A stretch of 64,000 nucleotides of DNA from Anaerobacillus isosaccharinicus (GCF_001866075.3 NZ_CP063356.1:62001-126000); one strand, 5' to 3'. Positions 41,732 through 50,557 are shown, numbered from the stretch's first letter. Notes: generated by a model from the letters alone, not told the origin. Numbers and translations are program-made.

Positions 41732-41829
41732 AAATGTAGAATTCAGAATTCAGAATGTAGAGTTTGTAAGGTTTGCATCATAGCAAAACACAAAAGCATT
41801 CTACATTTTACATTCTACATTCTACATTA
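41732..41829. repeat. Heptamer-array palindrome, copy 5
   Basis: Left units AATGTAG, AATTCAG, AATTCAG, AATGTAG (about 41733-41760). Right units CATTCTA, CATTTTA, CATTCTA, CATTCTA, CATT (about 41797-41828). The yqeH stop codon TAA lies at the right end of the array. Confidence 0.85.
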
Positions 41830-42933
41830 AATAAGTGCATTCCTTATTGAAACGCTAACTCCTTTAGGTACGTAGGCGGCTACTCTTGCTTTTTCCTCCA
41901 CGGTTACCCAACCAAGTCCAGAAAATACGATATCGCTTTTTTCATCACCAATTGTAAACTCATGTTTGACTAATGGCGGGAAATTTTCTACATCTTCAAT
42001 TCCAGGAGGCTGTAAAAGTTCCCCTAGATGATTTTTATACAATTCATCAGCATTTTCTAATTTTGTTCGATGGATATTTATTTCATTTGATACATAGCAA
42101 ATAAAGGAATTTCTTCCCCCTGATATATAATCAAGTCGGGCTAGTCCACCAAAAAACAGTGTTTGTTCTTCATTTAACTGGAACACTTTTGGTTTAATTT
42201 CTTTTTTCGGTGTAATAGTTTTTAACTCATTTTTTGTTACATAATGAGCCATTTGATGATGATTTATAATTCCTGGTGTATCAAATAACGAGCTTCCATC
42301 ATCTAAAGGAATATCGATCATGTCAAGTGTAGTTCCAGGGAAATGGGAAGTTGTAATAAACTGCTCCTCATCACCACCAAATTCTTTAATTAGCCTATTA
42401 ATAAACGTAGATTTCCCAACATTGGTTGCACCTACAATAAAAACGTCTTTCTTTTCTCTATACTGCTCAATGGCATCAGCAAGTTCTAATATTCCTAAAC
42501 CCTTATCAGCACTAATTAAAAAAACATCTTCTGGCTTTAAACCAAACTGTTTAGAAGCCTGTTTCATCCAATTTATAACTCGATTATGATTTAGAGCTTT
42601 CGGTAAAAGATCGACTTTATTTCCGACTAATAAAACTTTGTTCTTGCCAACAAAACGATGCAAGCCAGGTAACCAACTTCCATTAAAGTCAAAAATATCG
42701 ACTATCTTTACAATTAAAGCATCACGTGACCCAAGTCCATTTAAGATTTTTAAGAAATCGTCATCCGTAAGTGACACATCCTGAACTTCATTATAATGCT
42801 TTAATCTAAAACATCTTTGACAAATCAAAACATCTCTTTCTAACGCTGACTGTGGAACAAACCCTAACTCAGTCTTATTTTCTGTTTGTACCTTTACACC
42901 ACAACCTGAACAAATTAATTCTCGTTCAATCAA
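41827..42933 (-). CDS. yqeH: Ribosome biogenesis GTPase YqeH
   Basis: A circularly permuted GTPase needed for 30S subunit assembly. The 368 aa carry an N-terminal zinc finger (CSGCGV near residue 8 and CQRCF near 38), then the motif order G4 (NKVDLL, about 106) - G1 (GATNVGKST, about 167) - G3 (DTPG, about 218), which proves permutation. In B. subtilis yqeG precedes it; here no yqeG is present upstream. Confidence 0.96.
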   Translation of the reverse strand: MIERELICSGCGVKVQTENKTELGFVPQSALERDVLICQRCFRLKHYNEVQDVSLTDDDFLKILNGLGSRDALIVKIVDIFDFNGSWLPGLHRFVGKNKVLLVGNKVDLLPKALNHNRVINWMKQASKQFGLKPEDVFLISADKGLGILELADAIEQYREKKDVFIVGATNVGKSTFINRLIKEFGGDEEQFITTSHFPGTTLDMIDIPLDDGSSLFDTPGIINHHQMAHYVTKNELKTITPKKEIKPKVFQLNEEQTLFFGGLARLDYISGGRNSFICYVSNEINIHRTKLENADELYKNHLGELLQPPGIEDVENFPPLVKHEFTIGDEKSDIVFSGLGWVTVEEKARVAAYVPKGVSVSIRNALI

Positions 42934-42971
42934 CAGAATTTCCTCCTACTTTTTTCTTCTTAACTTTGATA

Positions 42972-43000
42972 TTTATAGTATTCTCAATTATCGAAGTCAA
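42972..43000 (-). promoter_or_regulatory. SigA-type promoter of the yqeH operon
   Basis: TTGACT (43000-42995), 17 bp, TATAAA (42977-42972) on the minus strand, about 40 bp upstream of the yqeH start. yqeH is thus the first gene of its operon. Confidence 0.75.
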
Positions 43001-43206
43001 TATAAAATTGGCTTTCACCTTCGCCCAGTAACTTCAGTAATTTCTACAATTCGTACAATATGGAAAAATCTACTCCAAAATATATATTATAGTTTATATA
43101 TAGGTATGGTTTCAATCTATTTCCCCAAAAAATATATGTTTAATTTCGTACTATTTTTTTAACTTCCAAAAAAACTTTTCGACAAAAACTTCCACCAACC
43201 TACAGA

Positions 43207-43305
43207 TGTGGATAAGTTTATACACAAATCCACACTTATTTCCTAGGCTTTTCCTACGATTATAAACAGTTTATCAACAACTTACTAACAGGATTTTGTG
43301 GATAA
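43207..43305. promoter_or_regulatory. DnaA-box cluster upstream of sda
   Basis: Perfect TTATNCACA boxes: TGTGGATAA at 43207-43215 (minus orientation), TTATACACA at 43218-43226 (plus) and TGTGGATAA at 43297-43305 (minus). A one-mismatch box TTATCAACA is at 43271-43279. B. subtilis sda is known to be activated by DnaA through such boxes. The last box lies about 10 bp upstream of the -35 element. Confidence 0.9.
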
Positions 43306-43314
43306 AACGAACGG

Positions 43315-43343
43315 TTGTTCCATTTTCTGGGGCATGTTAGAAT
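43315..43343 (+). promoter_or_regulatory. Putative SigA promoter of sda
   Basis: TTGTTC (43315-43320), 17 bp, TAGAAT (43338-43343), immediately downstream of a DnaA box and ~100 bp before the sda start. Confidence 0.6.
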
Positions 43344-43412
43344 TTATTTAATCACAATTTACTACTATATGAAAGAAAAGACATATATATGAATACAAAA
43401 AAATATAAATCT

Positions 43413-43440
43413 GGAGGTGACTGCGGTAACGCAGAATACA
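43413..43440 (+). promoter_or_regulatory. sda ribosome site with hairpin spacer
   Basis: GGAGGTGA (43413-43420) is separated from the ATG by 20 bases, too many for normal initiation. Fourteen of these form a perfect hairpin, CTGCG-GTAA-CGCAG (43421-43434), leaving AATACA. If folded, the effective spacing is about 6 bases. A GTG in frame at 43417 overlaps the ribosome site and cannot use it. Confidence 0.7.
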
Positions 43441-43581
43441 ATGAAAAGCTTATCTGATGATCTATTAGTCGAAACATATTATAAAGCCATTGAATTGCAG
43501 CTTAGTTCAGATTTTATCATGTTAATTAAAGAAGAGATTGAAAAAAGATCGTTACTAGACAAAATCAAAAAGACTAGTTAA
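43441..43581 (+). CDS. sda: Sporulation checkpoint inhibitor Sda
   Basis: A 46-aa helical-hairpin protein that inhibits KinA-type sporulation histidine kinases when replication is disturbed. The sequence MKSLSDDLLVETYYKAIELQ... (continuing to KKTS) has the same length and pattern as B. subtilis Sda, including LSDxLLxExYxKA and the second helix DFIMLIKEEIEKRSL. It lies upstream of the yqeH operon in divergent orientation, its usual place, behind DnaA boxes. It was found by direct reading because of its small size. Confidence 0.93.
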   Translation: MKSLSDDLLVETYYKAIELQLSSDFIMLIKEEIEKRSLLDKIKKTS

Positions 43582-43605
43582 CAATTACTATTATAGTAAG
43601 AACAC

Positions 43606-43641
43606 TACAAAAGGTGAGCATAAATGCTCACCTTTTTATTT
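43606..43641. terminator. Terminator shared by sda and the 63-aa gene
   Basis: AAAAGGTGAGCAT / ATGCTCACCTTTTT hairpin in the convergent gap, with T-runs suited to the sda direction. Confidence 0.85.
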
Positions 43642-43819
43642 TTATATACTCCCTTGGGCGAAATCGTTCATTTCGAGTTTCTTCATCTACCATTAACATC
43701 TGAAGTTGATCATTCTGTTCATCTATATAATATCTTTTTTCGTTCACTTCATTTGCCCACCATGCAATGACAAATAGGAACGTAAATATTCCTAATGCAA
43801 CAATCGCCTTTTTCATCAT
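43628..43819 (-). CDS. Small membrane-anchored hypothetical protein
   Basis: A 63-aa protein with one N-terminal hydrophobic helix (about residues 4-22) followed by a strongly charged tail (NEKRYYIDEQND... ending in KIKR). I do not recognise it. The start has an AAAGGGTGAATAG ribosome site upstream. It is convergent with sda and divergent from the mrp operon. It could be a genuine small membrane protein; no function can be inferred. Confidence 0.6.
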   Translation of the reverse strand: MMKKAIVALGIFTFLFVIAWWANEVNEKRYYIDEQNDQLQMLMVDEETRNERFRPREYIKIKR

Positions 43820-44172
43820 AACTATTCACCCTTTTAGTCTCCATTTGTTATTAATAAGGATGATGTTTTGAGTGGAAATATATACATAAAACTTTCAATT
43901 TTTTATTTTGAATTTTCTAAAAAAATAAACATTTTATATCTCTTAAAAAAATATTTTTGGATTTTTCCCCTTAGTTTCTTCTTATTTAATAATTTTTATA
44001 ATATCGTGAAACGCTAACTTCTATTAGGATGCACGAGAATAAATTTTAGTATATAATATTATTGGTCATAGAGCGGAGTGCGTGCATTATTTTGTACTAT
44101 ATTTTTTGACAGTGTTAAAGAGAGAGTATGTAAGGTAGTTTTTCTAATTATCAAGAATAGGGGGTTTATAAT
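43820..44172. other. AT-rich intergenic region upstream of mrpA
   Basis: A ~350-bp gap between the divergent 63-aa gene and mrpA. It has a TATAAT at 44052-44057 without a convincing -35 and GGGGG before the TTG start of mrpA. It presumably holds the mrp promoter. No reading frame or structured RNA was recognised. Confidence 0.5.
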
Positions 44173-46593
44173 TTGTCGTTGTTACATCTCGTTGTTTTAG
44201 CACCATTCATCTTGGCATTACTTGTTCCTTTTTTGTATAAGTATATTCGTCAAGTACATACTGGTTGGTTCGTTATGATCCTTCCATTAACATTATTTAT
44301 TTATCTAATTCAGTTTCTTCCTAACATTTCACGAGGTGAAACAATTTTTTATCAACAGCCATGGGTTCCGTCATTAGGGATAAATTTTGATATTTACCTA
44401 GATGGCCTCAGTCTTTTATTCGGGCTATTGATAACCGGGATTGGAACATTAGTTGTATTGTATTCTATCTATTATCTATACAACAAACAAAAAGAAGCAT
44501 TGAATAACTTTTACGTATATTTGCTCATGTTTATGGGGGCAATGCTAGGGGTTGTACTATCAGATAATTTAATGACTCTTTATATTTTCTGGGAATTAAC
44601 TAGTTTAGCTTCTTCCTTATTAATTGCCTACTGGTTCCATAAAGAACGTTCTCGATATGGAGCACAAAAGTCAATGTTAATTACTGTAGCTGGTGGCCTT
44701 ACAATGCTAGCTGGTTTTTCACTTCTATTTGTTATGACTAATACATTTAGTATCCGAGAAATCATTGCACAAGCTGATGTGATTATCACGAACCCACTTT
44801 TTATACCAGCAATGCTTTGTGTTTTAGCAGGGGCTTTTACAAAATCAGCTCAATTTCCATTCCACATTTGGTTACCAGATGCAATGGAAGCACCAACTCC
44901 TGTTAGTGCTTATCTTCACTCAGCAACAATGGTTAAAGCTGGGATTTATTTAGTCGCTCGTTTAACACCTGTATTTGGGGCCGCTCCCCAGTGGTTCTGG
45001 ATTGTCTCAGGATTTGGGATCTTCACGTTATTGTGGGGTTCTGTTTCTGCAATACGTCAAAAAGATTTAAAAGCAATATTAGCTTTTTCAACAATTAGCC
45101 AATTAGGGTTGATTATGGCCCTACTTGGTCTAGGTTCAGCTGCATTTCACTATGACGTAGCTGTAGTAGGAACTTTATATTACACTGCGACACTAGCAGC
45201 TGTATTCCATTTGATTAATCATGCAACTTTCAAAGGAAGCTTGTTTATGATTGTCGGTATTGTTGATCACGAAACTGGTACAAGGGATATACGTAAACTT
45301 GGTGGTCTAATGACAATTATGCCAATCACTTTTACAGTTGCATTGATTGGAACTCTATCAATGGCAGGAGTCCCGCCATTTAACGGCTTCTTAAGTAAGG
45401 AAATGTTCTTTACCGCTGCTGTAAATGCAACAACTTTAGATATTTTCAACATGCAAACATTTGGTTTAATCTTCCCAATCTTCGCTTGGATTGCGAGTAT
45501 CTTTACATTCGGTTATTGTATGCTAATGTTTGTCCGTACGTTCTTAGGTAACTTTAAGCCAGAAAAGCTTGAGAAAGAAGTTCATGAGGCGCCAATTGGA
45601 TTGTTAATTCCACCAATCGTTCTTGCTTCCTTAGTTGTTATTTTTGGGTTATTTCCAAACTTGCTTGCTTACTCAATTATTGAACCAACAATGGCTTCAA
45701 TATTGCCAGGAGTTTTAGCAGAGGGAGAGCGTTTTTATGTAAACATCTATCATTGGCATGGATTTAATATTGAGTTATTCATGACAATGGGAGTTGTAGT
45801 TTTTGGTGCTTTAATTTTCTTGAACTTAAAGAAATGGTCAGAAACTGCTTTCTTCTTAAAAGAAAGAGACCCACTAAACTGGGTGTATGACAATTCACTT
45901 GTATGGCTTGTATCCGGTTCTTTAAAGGTTACAAATATGCAAATGACTGGCTTACTTCGCGATTACTTTGTATTTATGTCCGTATTTATTGTCGGCCTTA
46001 TGGGGTATACGATGGTTAAATACAATACATTTGCCATTGATTTAATTAACGTGGCTGATATACCGCCTTACATTTTTATCATTATTTTTGTATTAATAGC
46101 TACCACTGTTGCATTGCCGTTTATTTCACATCGAGTTACCGCTATTGTTGCAACTGGGATTTTAGGCTTTATTGTTGCATTATTGTTTGTTGTCTTCCGT
46201 GCACCAGACTTAGCATTAACTCAATTATTAGTTGAAACTGTTATGGTTGTTCTTTTCTTACTTGCGTTCTACCACTTGCCAGAACTCAGAAAAGAAAAGT
46301 TTACACCACGCTTTAGATTTACAAACCTAGTAGTTTCAATCGGTGTTGGTCTTGTCGTGACATTAACAGCGTTAAGTGTTCATGCGATGAGCTATTCTCA
46401 TCCAATCCAATCAATATCTGATTACTATGTTCAAAATGCTTATGAACTAGCAGCAGGGAAAAACATCGTAAACGTTATCTTAGTTGATTTCCGTGGAGTT
46501 GATACGATGTTAGAAATCGTAGTATTAGGTATTGCAGCTCTAGCAATTGTTGTCCTAATTAGATTACGCATGACAGGGAGTGAGGACGTATGA
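44173..46593 (+). CDS. mrpA: Na+/H+ antiporter subunit MrpA
   Basis: The largest subunit of the Mrp multi-subunit monovalent cation/proton antiporter, related to the proton-pumping NuoL subunit of complex I. The 806 aa have many transmembrane helices, with the key LYIFWELTSLASSLLI glutamate region near residue 137-145, the lysine-bearing GAFTKSAQFPFHIWLPDAMEAPTPVSA region (about 216-242), and an MrpB-like C-terminal part. The start is TTG, preceded by GGGGG; product begins MSLLHLVVL. First gene of a seven-gene operon. Confidence 0.97.
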   Translation: MSLLHLVVLAPFILALLVPFLYKYIRQVHTGWFVMILPLTLFIYLIQFLPNISRGETIFYQQPWVPSLGINFDIYLDGLSLLFGLLITGIGTLVVLYSIYYLYNKQKEALNNFYVYLLMFMGAMLGVVLSDNLMTLYIFWELTSLASSLLIAYWFHKERSRYGAQKSMLITVAGGLTMLAGFSLLFVMTNTFSIREIIAQADVIITNPLFIPAMLCVLAGAFTKSAQFPFHIWLPDAMEAPTPVSAYLHSATMVKAGIYLVARLTPVFGAAPQWFWIVSGFGIFTLLWGSVSAIRQKDLKAILAFSTISQLGLIMALLGLGSAAFHYDVAVVGTLYYTATLAAVFHLINHATFKGSLFMIVGIVDHETGTRDIRKLGGLMTIMPITFTVALIGTLSMAGVPPFNGFLSKEMFFTAAVNATTLDIFNMQTFGLIFPIFAWIASIFTFGYCMLMFVRTFLGNFKPEKLEKEVHEAPIGLLIPPIVLASLVVIFGLFPNLLAYSIIEPTMASILPGVLAEGERFYVNIYHWHGFNIELFMTMGVVVFGALIFLNLKKWSETAFFLKERDPLNWVYDNSLVWLVSGSLKVTNMQMTGLLRDYFVFMSVFIVGLMGYTMVKYNTFAIDLINVADIPPYIFIIIFVLIATTVALPFISHRVTAIVATGILGFIVALLFVVFRAPDLALTQLLVETVMVVLFLLAFYHLPELRKEKFTPRFRFTNLVVSIGVGLVVTLTALSVHAMSYSHPIQSISDYYVQNAYELAAGKNIVNVILVDFRGVDTMLEIVVLGIAALAIVVLIRLRMTGSEDV

Positions 46594-47015
46594 GAAAGAA
46601 CTTACTGATGCTCCATACAGTTACAAGAATTGTCGTCTTTATCATTCTTGCCTTCTCTGTATTCCTGTTTTTTGCAGGACATAACAATCCTGGTGGAGGG
46701 TTTATTGGTGGGCTAATGACGGCAGCTGCTTTACTACTTTTATATGTGGCCTTTGATGTAAAAACGATAAAACAAGTCATTCCATTTAACTATACAACGA
46801 TGATTGCTGTCGGCTTGTTAATTGCTATAGGTACTGGTGTCGCTTCAATGCTTAACGGAGATCCGTTTTTAACTCAGTATGATCGGTACGTGACTGTTCC
46901 TGTGTTAGGCGAGCTTCATTTAACAACTGCTTTACCGTTTGATTTAGGGGTATACCTTGTAGTTGTTGGGGTAGCATTACTCTCCATCTTATCGATTGCG
47001 GAGGATGATGCATAA
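46590..47015 (+). CDS. mrpB: Na+/H+ antiporter subunit MrpB
   Basis: A 141-aa subunit with four hydrophobic helices and the family block AGHNNPGGGFIGGLMTAAA (about residues 28-46). The start overlaps the end of mrpA by 4 bp (ATGA). It forms part of the MrpABCD membrane module. Confidence 0.96.
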   Translation: MRKNLLMLHTVTRIVVFIILAFSVFLFFAGHNNPGGGFIGGLMTAAALLLLYVAFDVKTIKQVIPFNYTTMIAVGLLIAIGTGVASMLNGDPFLTQYDRYVTVPVLGELHLTTALPFDLGVYLVVVGVALLSILSIAEDDA

Positions 47016-47353
47016 TGGAAATTTTAATGATTTTAGCAATTGGGGTTATCTTCACTGTTAGTACGTATTTAATTTTAACGAAAAGTCTTTTACGAGTCGT
47101 TATCGGTATTGTTCTCTTAAGTCATGGCGCTCATCTTCTTCTGTTAACATTAGCAGGTTTTAATGATGGTGCACCACCACTACTTGGACAAGAAGCTGCA
47201 ACTTATGCAGACCCACTACCGCAGGCATTAATCTTAACAGCAATTGTTATCAGCTTTGGTGTGACTGCATTTTTACTCGTAATTGCTTATCGCACGTACA
47301 AAGTTCATAAAACAGATGATTTAGATCAATTAAGGGGAAGTGCTGATGAATAA
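47015..47353 (+). CDS. mrpC: Na+/H+ antiporter subunit MrpC
   Basis: A 112-aa NuoK-like subunit with three transmembrane helices and the SHGAHLLLLTLAG region (about residues 36-48), followed by ALILTAIVISFGVTA (about 72-86). It overlaps the mrpB stop by one base (TAATG). Confidence 0.96.
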   Translation: MEILMILAIGVIFTVSTYLILTKSLLRVVIGIVLLSHGAHLLLLTLAGFNDGAPPLLGQEAATYADPLPQALILTAIVISFGVTAFLLVIAYRTYKVHKTDDLDQLRGSADE

Positions 47354-48833
47354 CTTAGTCATTCTACCGATACTTTTACCGTTAATCGTAGGCGTAGTCT
47401 TAATATTGTTCGCTAAAAATTTAAAGGTACAACGTATAATCAGTGGAATAACTGTGTTTGCCCTCTTAGCGGGCGCGTTGTACTTAGCTCACATAGTTTA
47501 CTATCAGGGTATCCAGACACTAGAGCTTGGAAATTGGCCAGCTCCCTTTGGCATTGTTTTAGTTGCTGACTTATTTGCCATATTGATGGTTATTCTCGCT
47601 AGTATTGTTGGTATCGCTTGTTTATTTTTTGGCTTTCAAACATTAAGTGAAGAACGACAAAAGGGTTACTTTTTCCCTTTTTACTTCTTCTTATTAACTG
47701 GAGTTAACGGGGCATTTTTAACAGGAGATTTATTTAATCTATTTGTATTTTTTGAAGTAATGCTTCTATCTTCTTATATATTAATTGTACACGGTGGTAC
47801 AAAATACCAACTACGTGAATCAATCAAATATGTAATTATAAACATCTTTGCTTCAGGATTATTTATTGTAGGTGTTGCTTACATTTATGGGGTTACCGGT
47901 ACACTTAATATGGCTGATATCTCTGTAAAGGTAGCTGAGCTTGAGCAACAAGGGATTTTAAATGTTATTGCAGTTTTATTTTTAGTCGTTTTTGGAATGA
48001 AAGGTGCCTTATTTCCACTTTATTTTTGGTTACCTAAGTCTTACTTTGGTCCTCCTGCGGCCATTGCAGCACTCTTTGGTGGTTTGCTAACTAAAGTGGG
48101 TATTTATGCGATTATCCGGACCTTTACACTAATTTTTTATCACGATCCTGGATTTACTCATAATATCATTCTATTTTTAGCTGGTGGGACAATGTTTTTC
48201 GGTGTTCTTGGTGCAGTTTCACAGTTTGATTTTAAACGCATTCTTTCCTTCCATATCATTAGTCAGGTCGGTTACATGGTAATGGGCTTAGGAATTTTCA
48301 CACGACTTGCTATAGCTGGTACGATTTTCTATATCGCTCATCATATTATTGTTAAGTCTGCGTTATTCTTATTTGCTGGAGCTACACAAAAGATTACTGG
48401 AACAACAGATTTAAAGAAAATGGGCGGTTTGTTAAAAACTCATCCATACCTTGGTTGGTTTTTCTTCGTTGCTGCGATCTCATTAGCAGGCATTCCACCT
48501 TTAAGTGGTTTCTTCAGTAAATTTGCCTTAATTTTATCTGGTATTGAGGAAGGCCGATACTTTATCGTTGCAATCTCATTGGTTGTTGGCTTACTAACAC
48601 TATTCTCAATGATGAAAATTTTTATCTATGCATTCTGGGGAGAGCAAAAACTTTCGAATGAAGAAGCTAAGCAAAGAAAGGTTGGGAAGTTATTACTACC
48701 AATCGTACCTTTAGTCTTCTTATCAATTATTTTAGGATTAGCTGCAGAACCTGTTTTCCAATTTTCATTGGTAGTAGCTGACCAAATACTAGATCCATCA
48801 ATCTATATCAATTCTGTACTTAATAAGGAGTAG
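47346..48833 (+). CDS. mrpD: Na+/H+ antiporter subunit MrpD
   Basis: A NuoM/N-like proton-translocating subunit of 495 aa with about 14 helices. It carries the conserved FEVMLLSSYILIV glutamate (about residue 138) and the lysine in FGMKGALFPLYFWLPKSY (about 217-234). ATG 47346 is favoured over the GTG at 47340 because AAGGGGAAG lies just before it. It overlaps the mrpC stop by 8 bp. Confidence 0.96.
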   Translation: MNNLVILPILLPLIVGVVLILFAKNLKVQRIISGITVFALLAGALYLAHIVYYQGIQTLELGNWPAPFGIVLVADLFAILMVILASIVGIACLFFGFQTLSEERQKGYFFPFYFFLLTGVNGAFLTGDLFNLFVFFEVMLLSSYILIVHGGTKYQLRESIKYVIINIFASGLFIVGVAYIYGVTGTLNMADISVKVAELEQQGILNVIAVLFLVVFGMKGALFPLYFWLPKSYFGPPAAIAALFGGLLTKVGIYAIIRTFTLIFYHDPGFTHNIILFLAGGTMFFGVLGAVSQFDFKRILSFHIISQVGYMVMGLGIFTRLAIAGTIFYIAHHIIVKSALFLFAGATQKITGTTDLKKMGGLLKTHPYLGWFFFVAAISLAGIPPLSGFFSKFALILSGIEEGRYFIVAISLVVGLLTLFSMMKIFIYAFWGEQKLSNEEAKQRKVGKLLLPIVPLVFLSIILGLAAEPVFQFSLVVADQILDPSIYINSVLNKE

Positions 48834-48838
48834 TTGCT

Positions 48839-49315
48839 ATGGCGTTTCAAATCTTATTAAATATTGGTTTAGCGATAATTTGGATGCTACTTAGAAACGA
48901 TTTCTCCCCTATCGAATTCTTTATTGGGTATGTGATCGGAATAGCACTCCTCTATGTATTAAGACGATTTTTACATTTCGACTTTTACTTTCGTCGTGTG
49001 ATCGCGATTGTTAAACTTATTTTGCTATTTTTATGGGAGTTAATTCTTGCAAATATCGATGTTGCTAAAATTGTCCTAAGCCCAAAGTTAAATGTTGAAC
49101 CTGGAATTATCGCTGTACCTACTGTTTTAAAAACTGAGTGGGAAGTAACACTACTAGCAAGTCTAATTTCTTTAACACCTGGGACTTTATCAATGTATTT
49201 TTCAGAAGATGGAAAAACAATCTACGTACATTCCATTCATGTCCCAGATAAAGAGGCGATGATCAAACAAATCCACGAAACATTTGAGCGAGCGATAATG
49301 GAGGTGACTGAATAG
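48839..49315 (+). CDS. mrpE: Na+/H+ antiporter subunit MrpE
   Basis: A 158-aa subunit with two N-terminal transmembrane helices and a cytoplasmic domain containing SLISLTPGTLSMYFSEDGKT (about residues 111-130), a family hallmark. It starts 5 bp after mrpD. Confidence 0.95.
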   Translation: MAFQILLNIGLAIIWMLLRNDFSPIEFFIGYVIGIALLYVLRRFLHFDFYFRRVIAIVKLILLFLWELILANIDVAKIVLSPKLNVEPGIIAVPTVLKTEWEVTLLASLISLTPGTLSMYFSEDGKTIYVHSIHVPDKEAMIKQIHETFERAIMEVTE

Positions 49316-49596
49316 TGCTAGAAATTTCTCTAAACATTGCTCTAATCATCATGTCAATGTCGATCTTCGTTTGCTTTATTAGGATCGTAAAAGGGCCAAC
49401 AATGTCTGACCGTGTTGTTGCCCTTGATACAATCGGAATAACGTTGATTGGAATTATAGGGATAATCATGATTATTCAAAATACACTAGCATATGCTGAG
49501 GTTATTCTAGTTATTGCAATCCTTGCTTTTATCGGAACAATTGCTTTAGCAAAATTTATCGAAGGGGGTGTGATCTTTGATCGAGATCGTAATTAG
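49315..49596 (+). CDS. mrpF: Na+/H+ antiporter subunit MrpF
   Basis: A 93-aa subunit with three transmembrane helices and the segment RIVKGPTMSDRVVALDTIG (about residues 23-41). The GTG start overlaps the mrpE TAG stop by one base. Its 3' end overlaps mrpG by 20 bp. Confidence 0.95.
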   Translation: MLEISLNIALIIMSMSIFVCFIRIVKGPTMSDRVVALDTIGITLIGIIGIIMIIQNTLAYAEVILVIAILAFIGTIALAKFIEGGVIFDRDRN

Positions 49597-49942
49597 CGCC
49601 TTTATCCTTCTAGGGGCCTTTTTAAGCCTTTTAGGCTCTATTGGTATCTTAAGGTTCCCTGACGTGTACGGACGCCTTCATGCGGCAACTAAAAGCGCTA
49701 CATTAGGTGTCATCAGTATTATGCTTGCTGTCTACGTTCACTTTCATTTTATTGAAGGAGTATTTAGCGGAAAAGTTTTGTTAACGATTTTCTTCGTGTT
49801 CTTAACTGCTCCTGTGGCTGGTTTCATGATATCAAGATCCGCCTATAATGTAGGTGTTGAACTTTGGGATAAAAGCACCCAAGACGATTTAAAAATAGCA
49901 TTTGAAAATAAAGAAAAAAACAAAAAGAAAGCTAGATCATGA
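49577..49942 (+). CDS. mrpG: Na+/H+ antiporter subunit MrpG
   Basis: The last mrp gene, 121 aa with three transmembrane helices and LGSIGILRFPDVYGRLHAATK (about residues 19-39; conserved RFPD and HAATK). The TTG start follows GAAGGGGGTG inside the mrpF coding end. The last six codons (KKKARS) lie in the stem of a terminator palindrome shared with the convergent methyltransferase gene. Confidence 0.95.
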   Translation: MIEIVISAFILLGAFLSLLGSIGILRFPDVYGRLHAATKSATLGVISIMLAVYVHFHFIEGVFSGKVLLTIFFVFLTAPVAGFMISRSAYNVGVELWDKSTQDDLKIAFENKEKNKKKARS

Positions 49943-49966
49943 TTTTTATGATCTAGCTTTCTTTTT
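49922..49966. terminator. Bidirectional terminator built from two coding ends
   Basis: A perfect 19-bp inverted repeat (49922-49940 and 49948-49966; arms contain AAAGAAAGCTAGATCAT) with a 7-nt loop. The stop codon of mrpG (49940-49942) and of the methyltransferase gene (49946-49948) are both in or next to the loop. Confidence 0.9.
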
Positions 49967-50557
49967 CATAATCAAACAGTTAATGACTGTCTTTTCACCT
50001 TGAAAGTTCAATTTCCATTCTTTTTTTGAAATAACAGATAACAGAGGATGGTTTGCTTGTTTTTCCCACCATTCGCTACTATAAAAATGATCTAGCGTTC
50101 CTTCAATTTGCTCTAAATCTCCTTTAATTGGTCCAGCTAAGCATAGAAATCCATCTTCGTTTAAAAACCTCAATAAATAATCTAAATAATGCTCAGTAGA
50201 TAAAAAATAGTGATAAGGATCTATTGAAAAAATCACGTCAAAATATCTTTGTGCAAACGGGATTTGATGAGCATCTCCATGGATTGGAATGACCTTTTTT
50301 TCTAACCCAAAGTCAACGATTTTATCGAAATTTTCAATCGGGGATACCCATAGATCATGAGCAATAATATTCGCTCCATATTCTTTAGCTAAGTATAACG
50401 AGCTCATCGCTGTACCGCATCCTAAGTCTAAAATTCTCATATGGTGGTTAATGTTAATCGTTTTTGCCACTTGTTCTGTCAAAACTAAATGTCCGAACCT
50501 ACTAACATATTCTTCATGTTCATTTATAAGATAAGTTTGTTGTTCTGTAAGCCCCAT
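49946..50557 (-). CDS. SAM-dependent methyltransferase, substrate unknown
   Basis: A 203-aa class I methyltransferase. Motif I is ILDLGCGTAMSSLYLA (about residues 42-57), the acidic residue of motif II is in AHDLW (about 66-70), and motif IV resembles VIFSIDPYHYF (about 107-117). The last of these recalls small-molecule methyltransferases, but no substrate can be assigned. It is convergent with mrpG and ends in the same palindrome, so it also ends in KKKARS. Confidence 0.85.
   Translation of the reverse strand: MGLTEQQTYLINEHEEYVSRFGHLVLTEQVAKTININHHMRILDLGCGTAMSSLYLAKEYGANIIAHDLWVSPIENFDKIVDFGLEKKVIPIHGDAHQIPFAQRYFDVIFSIDPYHYFLSTEHYLDYLLRFLNEDGFLCLAGPIKGDLEQIEGTLDHFYSSEWWEKQANHPLLSVISKKEWKLNFQGEKTVINCLIMKKKARS

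Noticed and set aside
43389..43458. Short frame starting MNTKKYKS upstream of sda
   Set aside because: It is out of frame with sda, ends inside it after about 22 codons and has no ribosome site.
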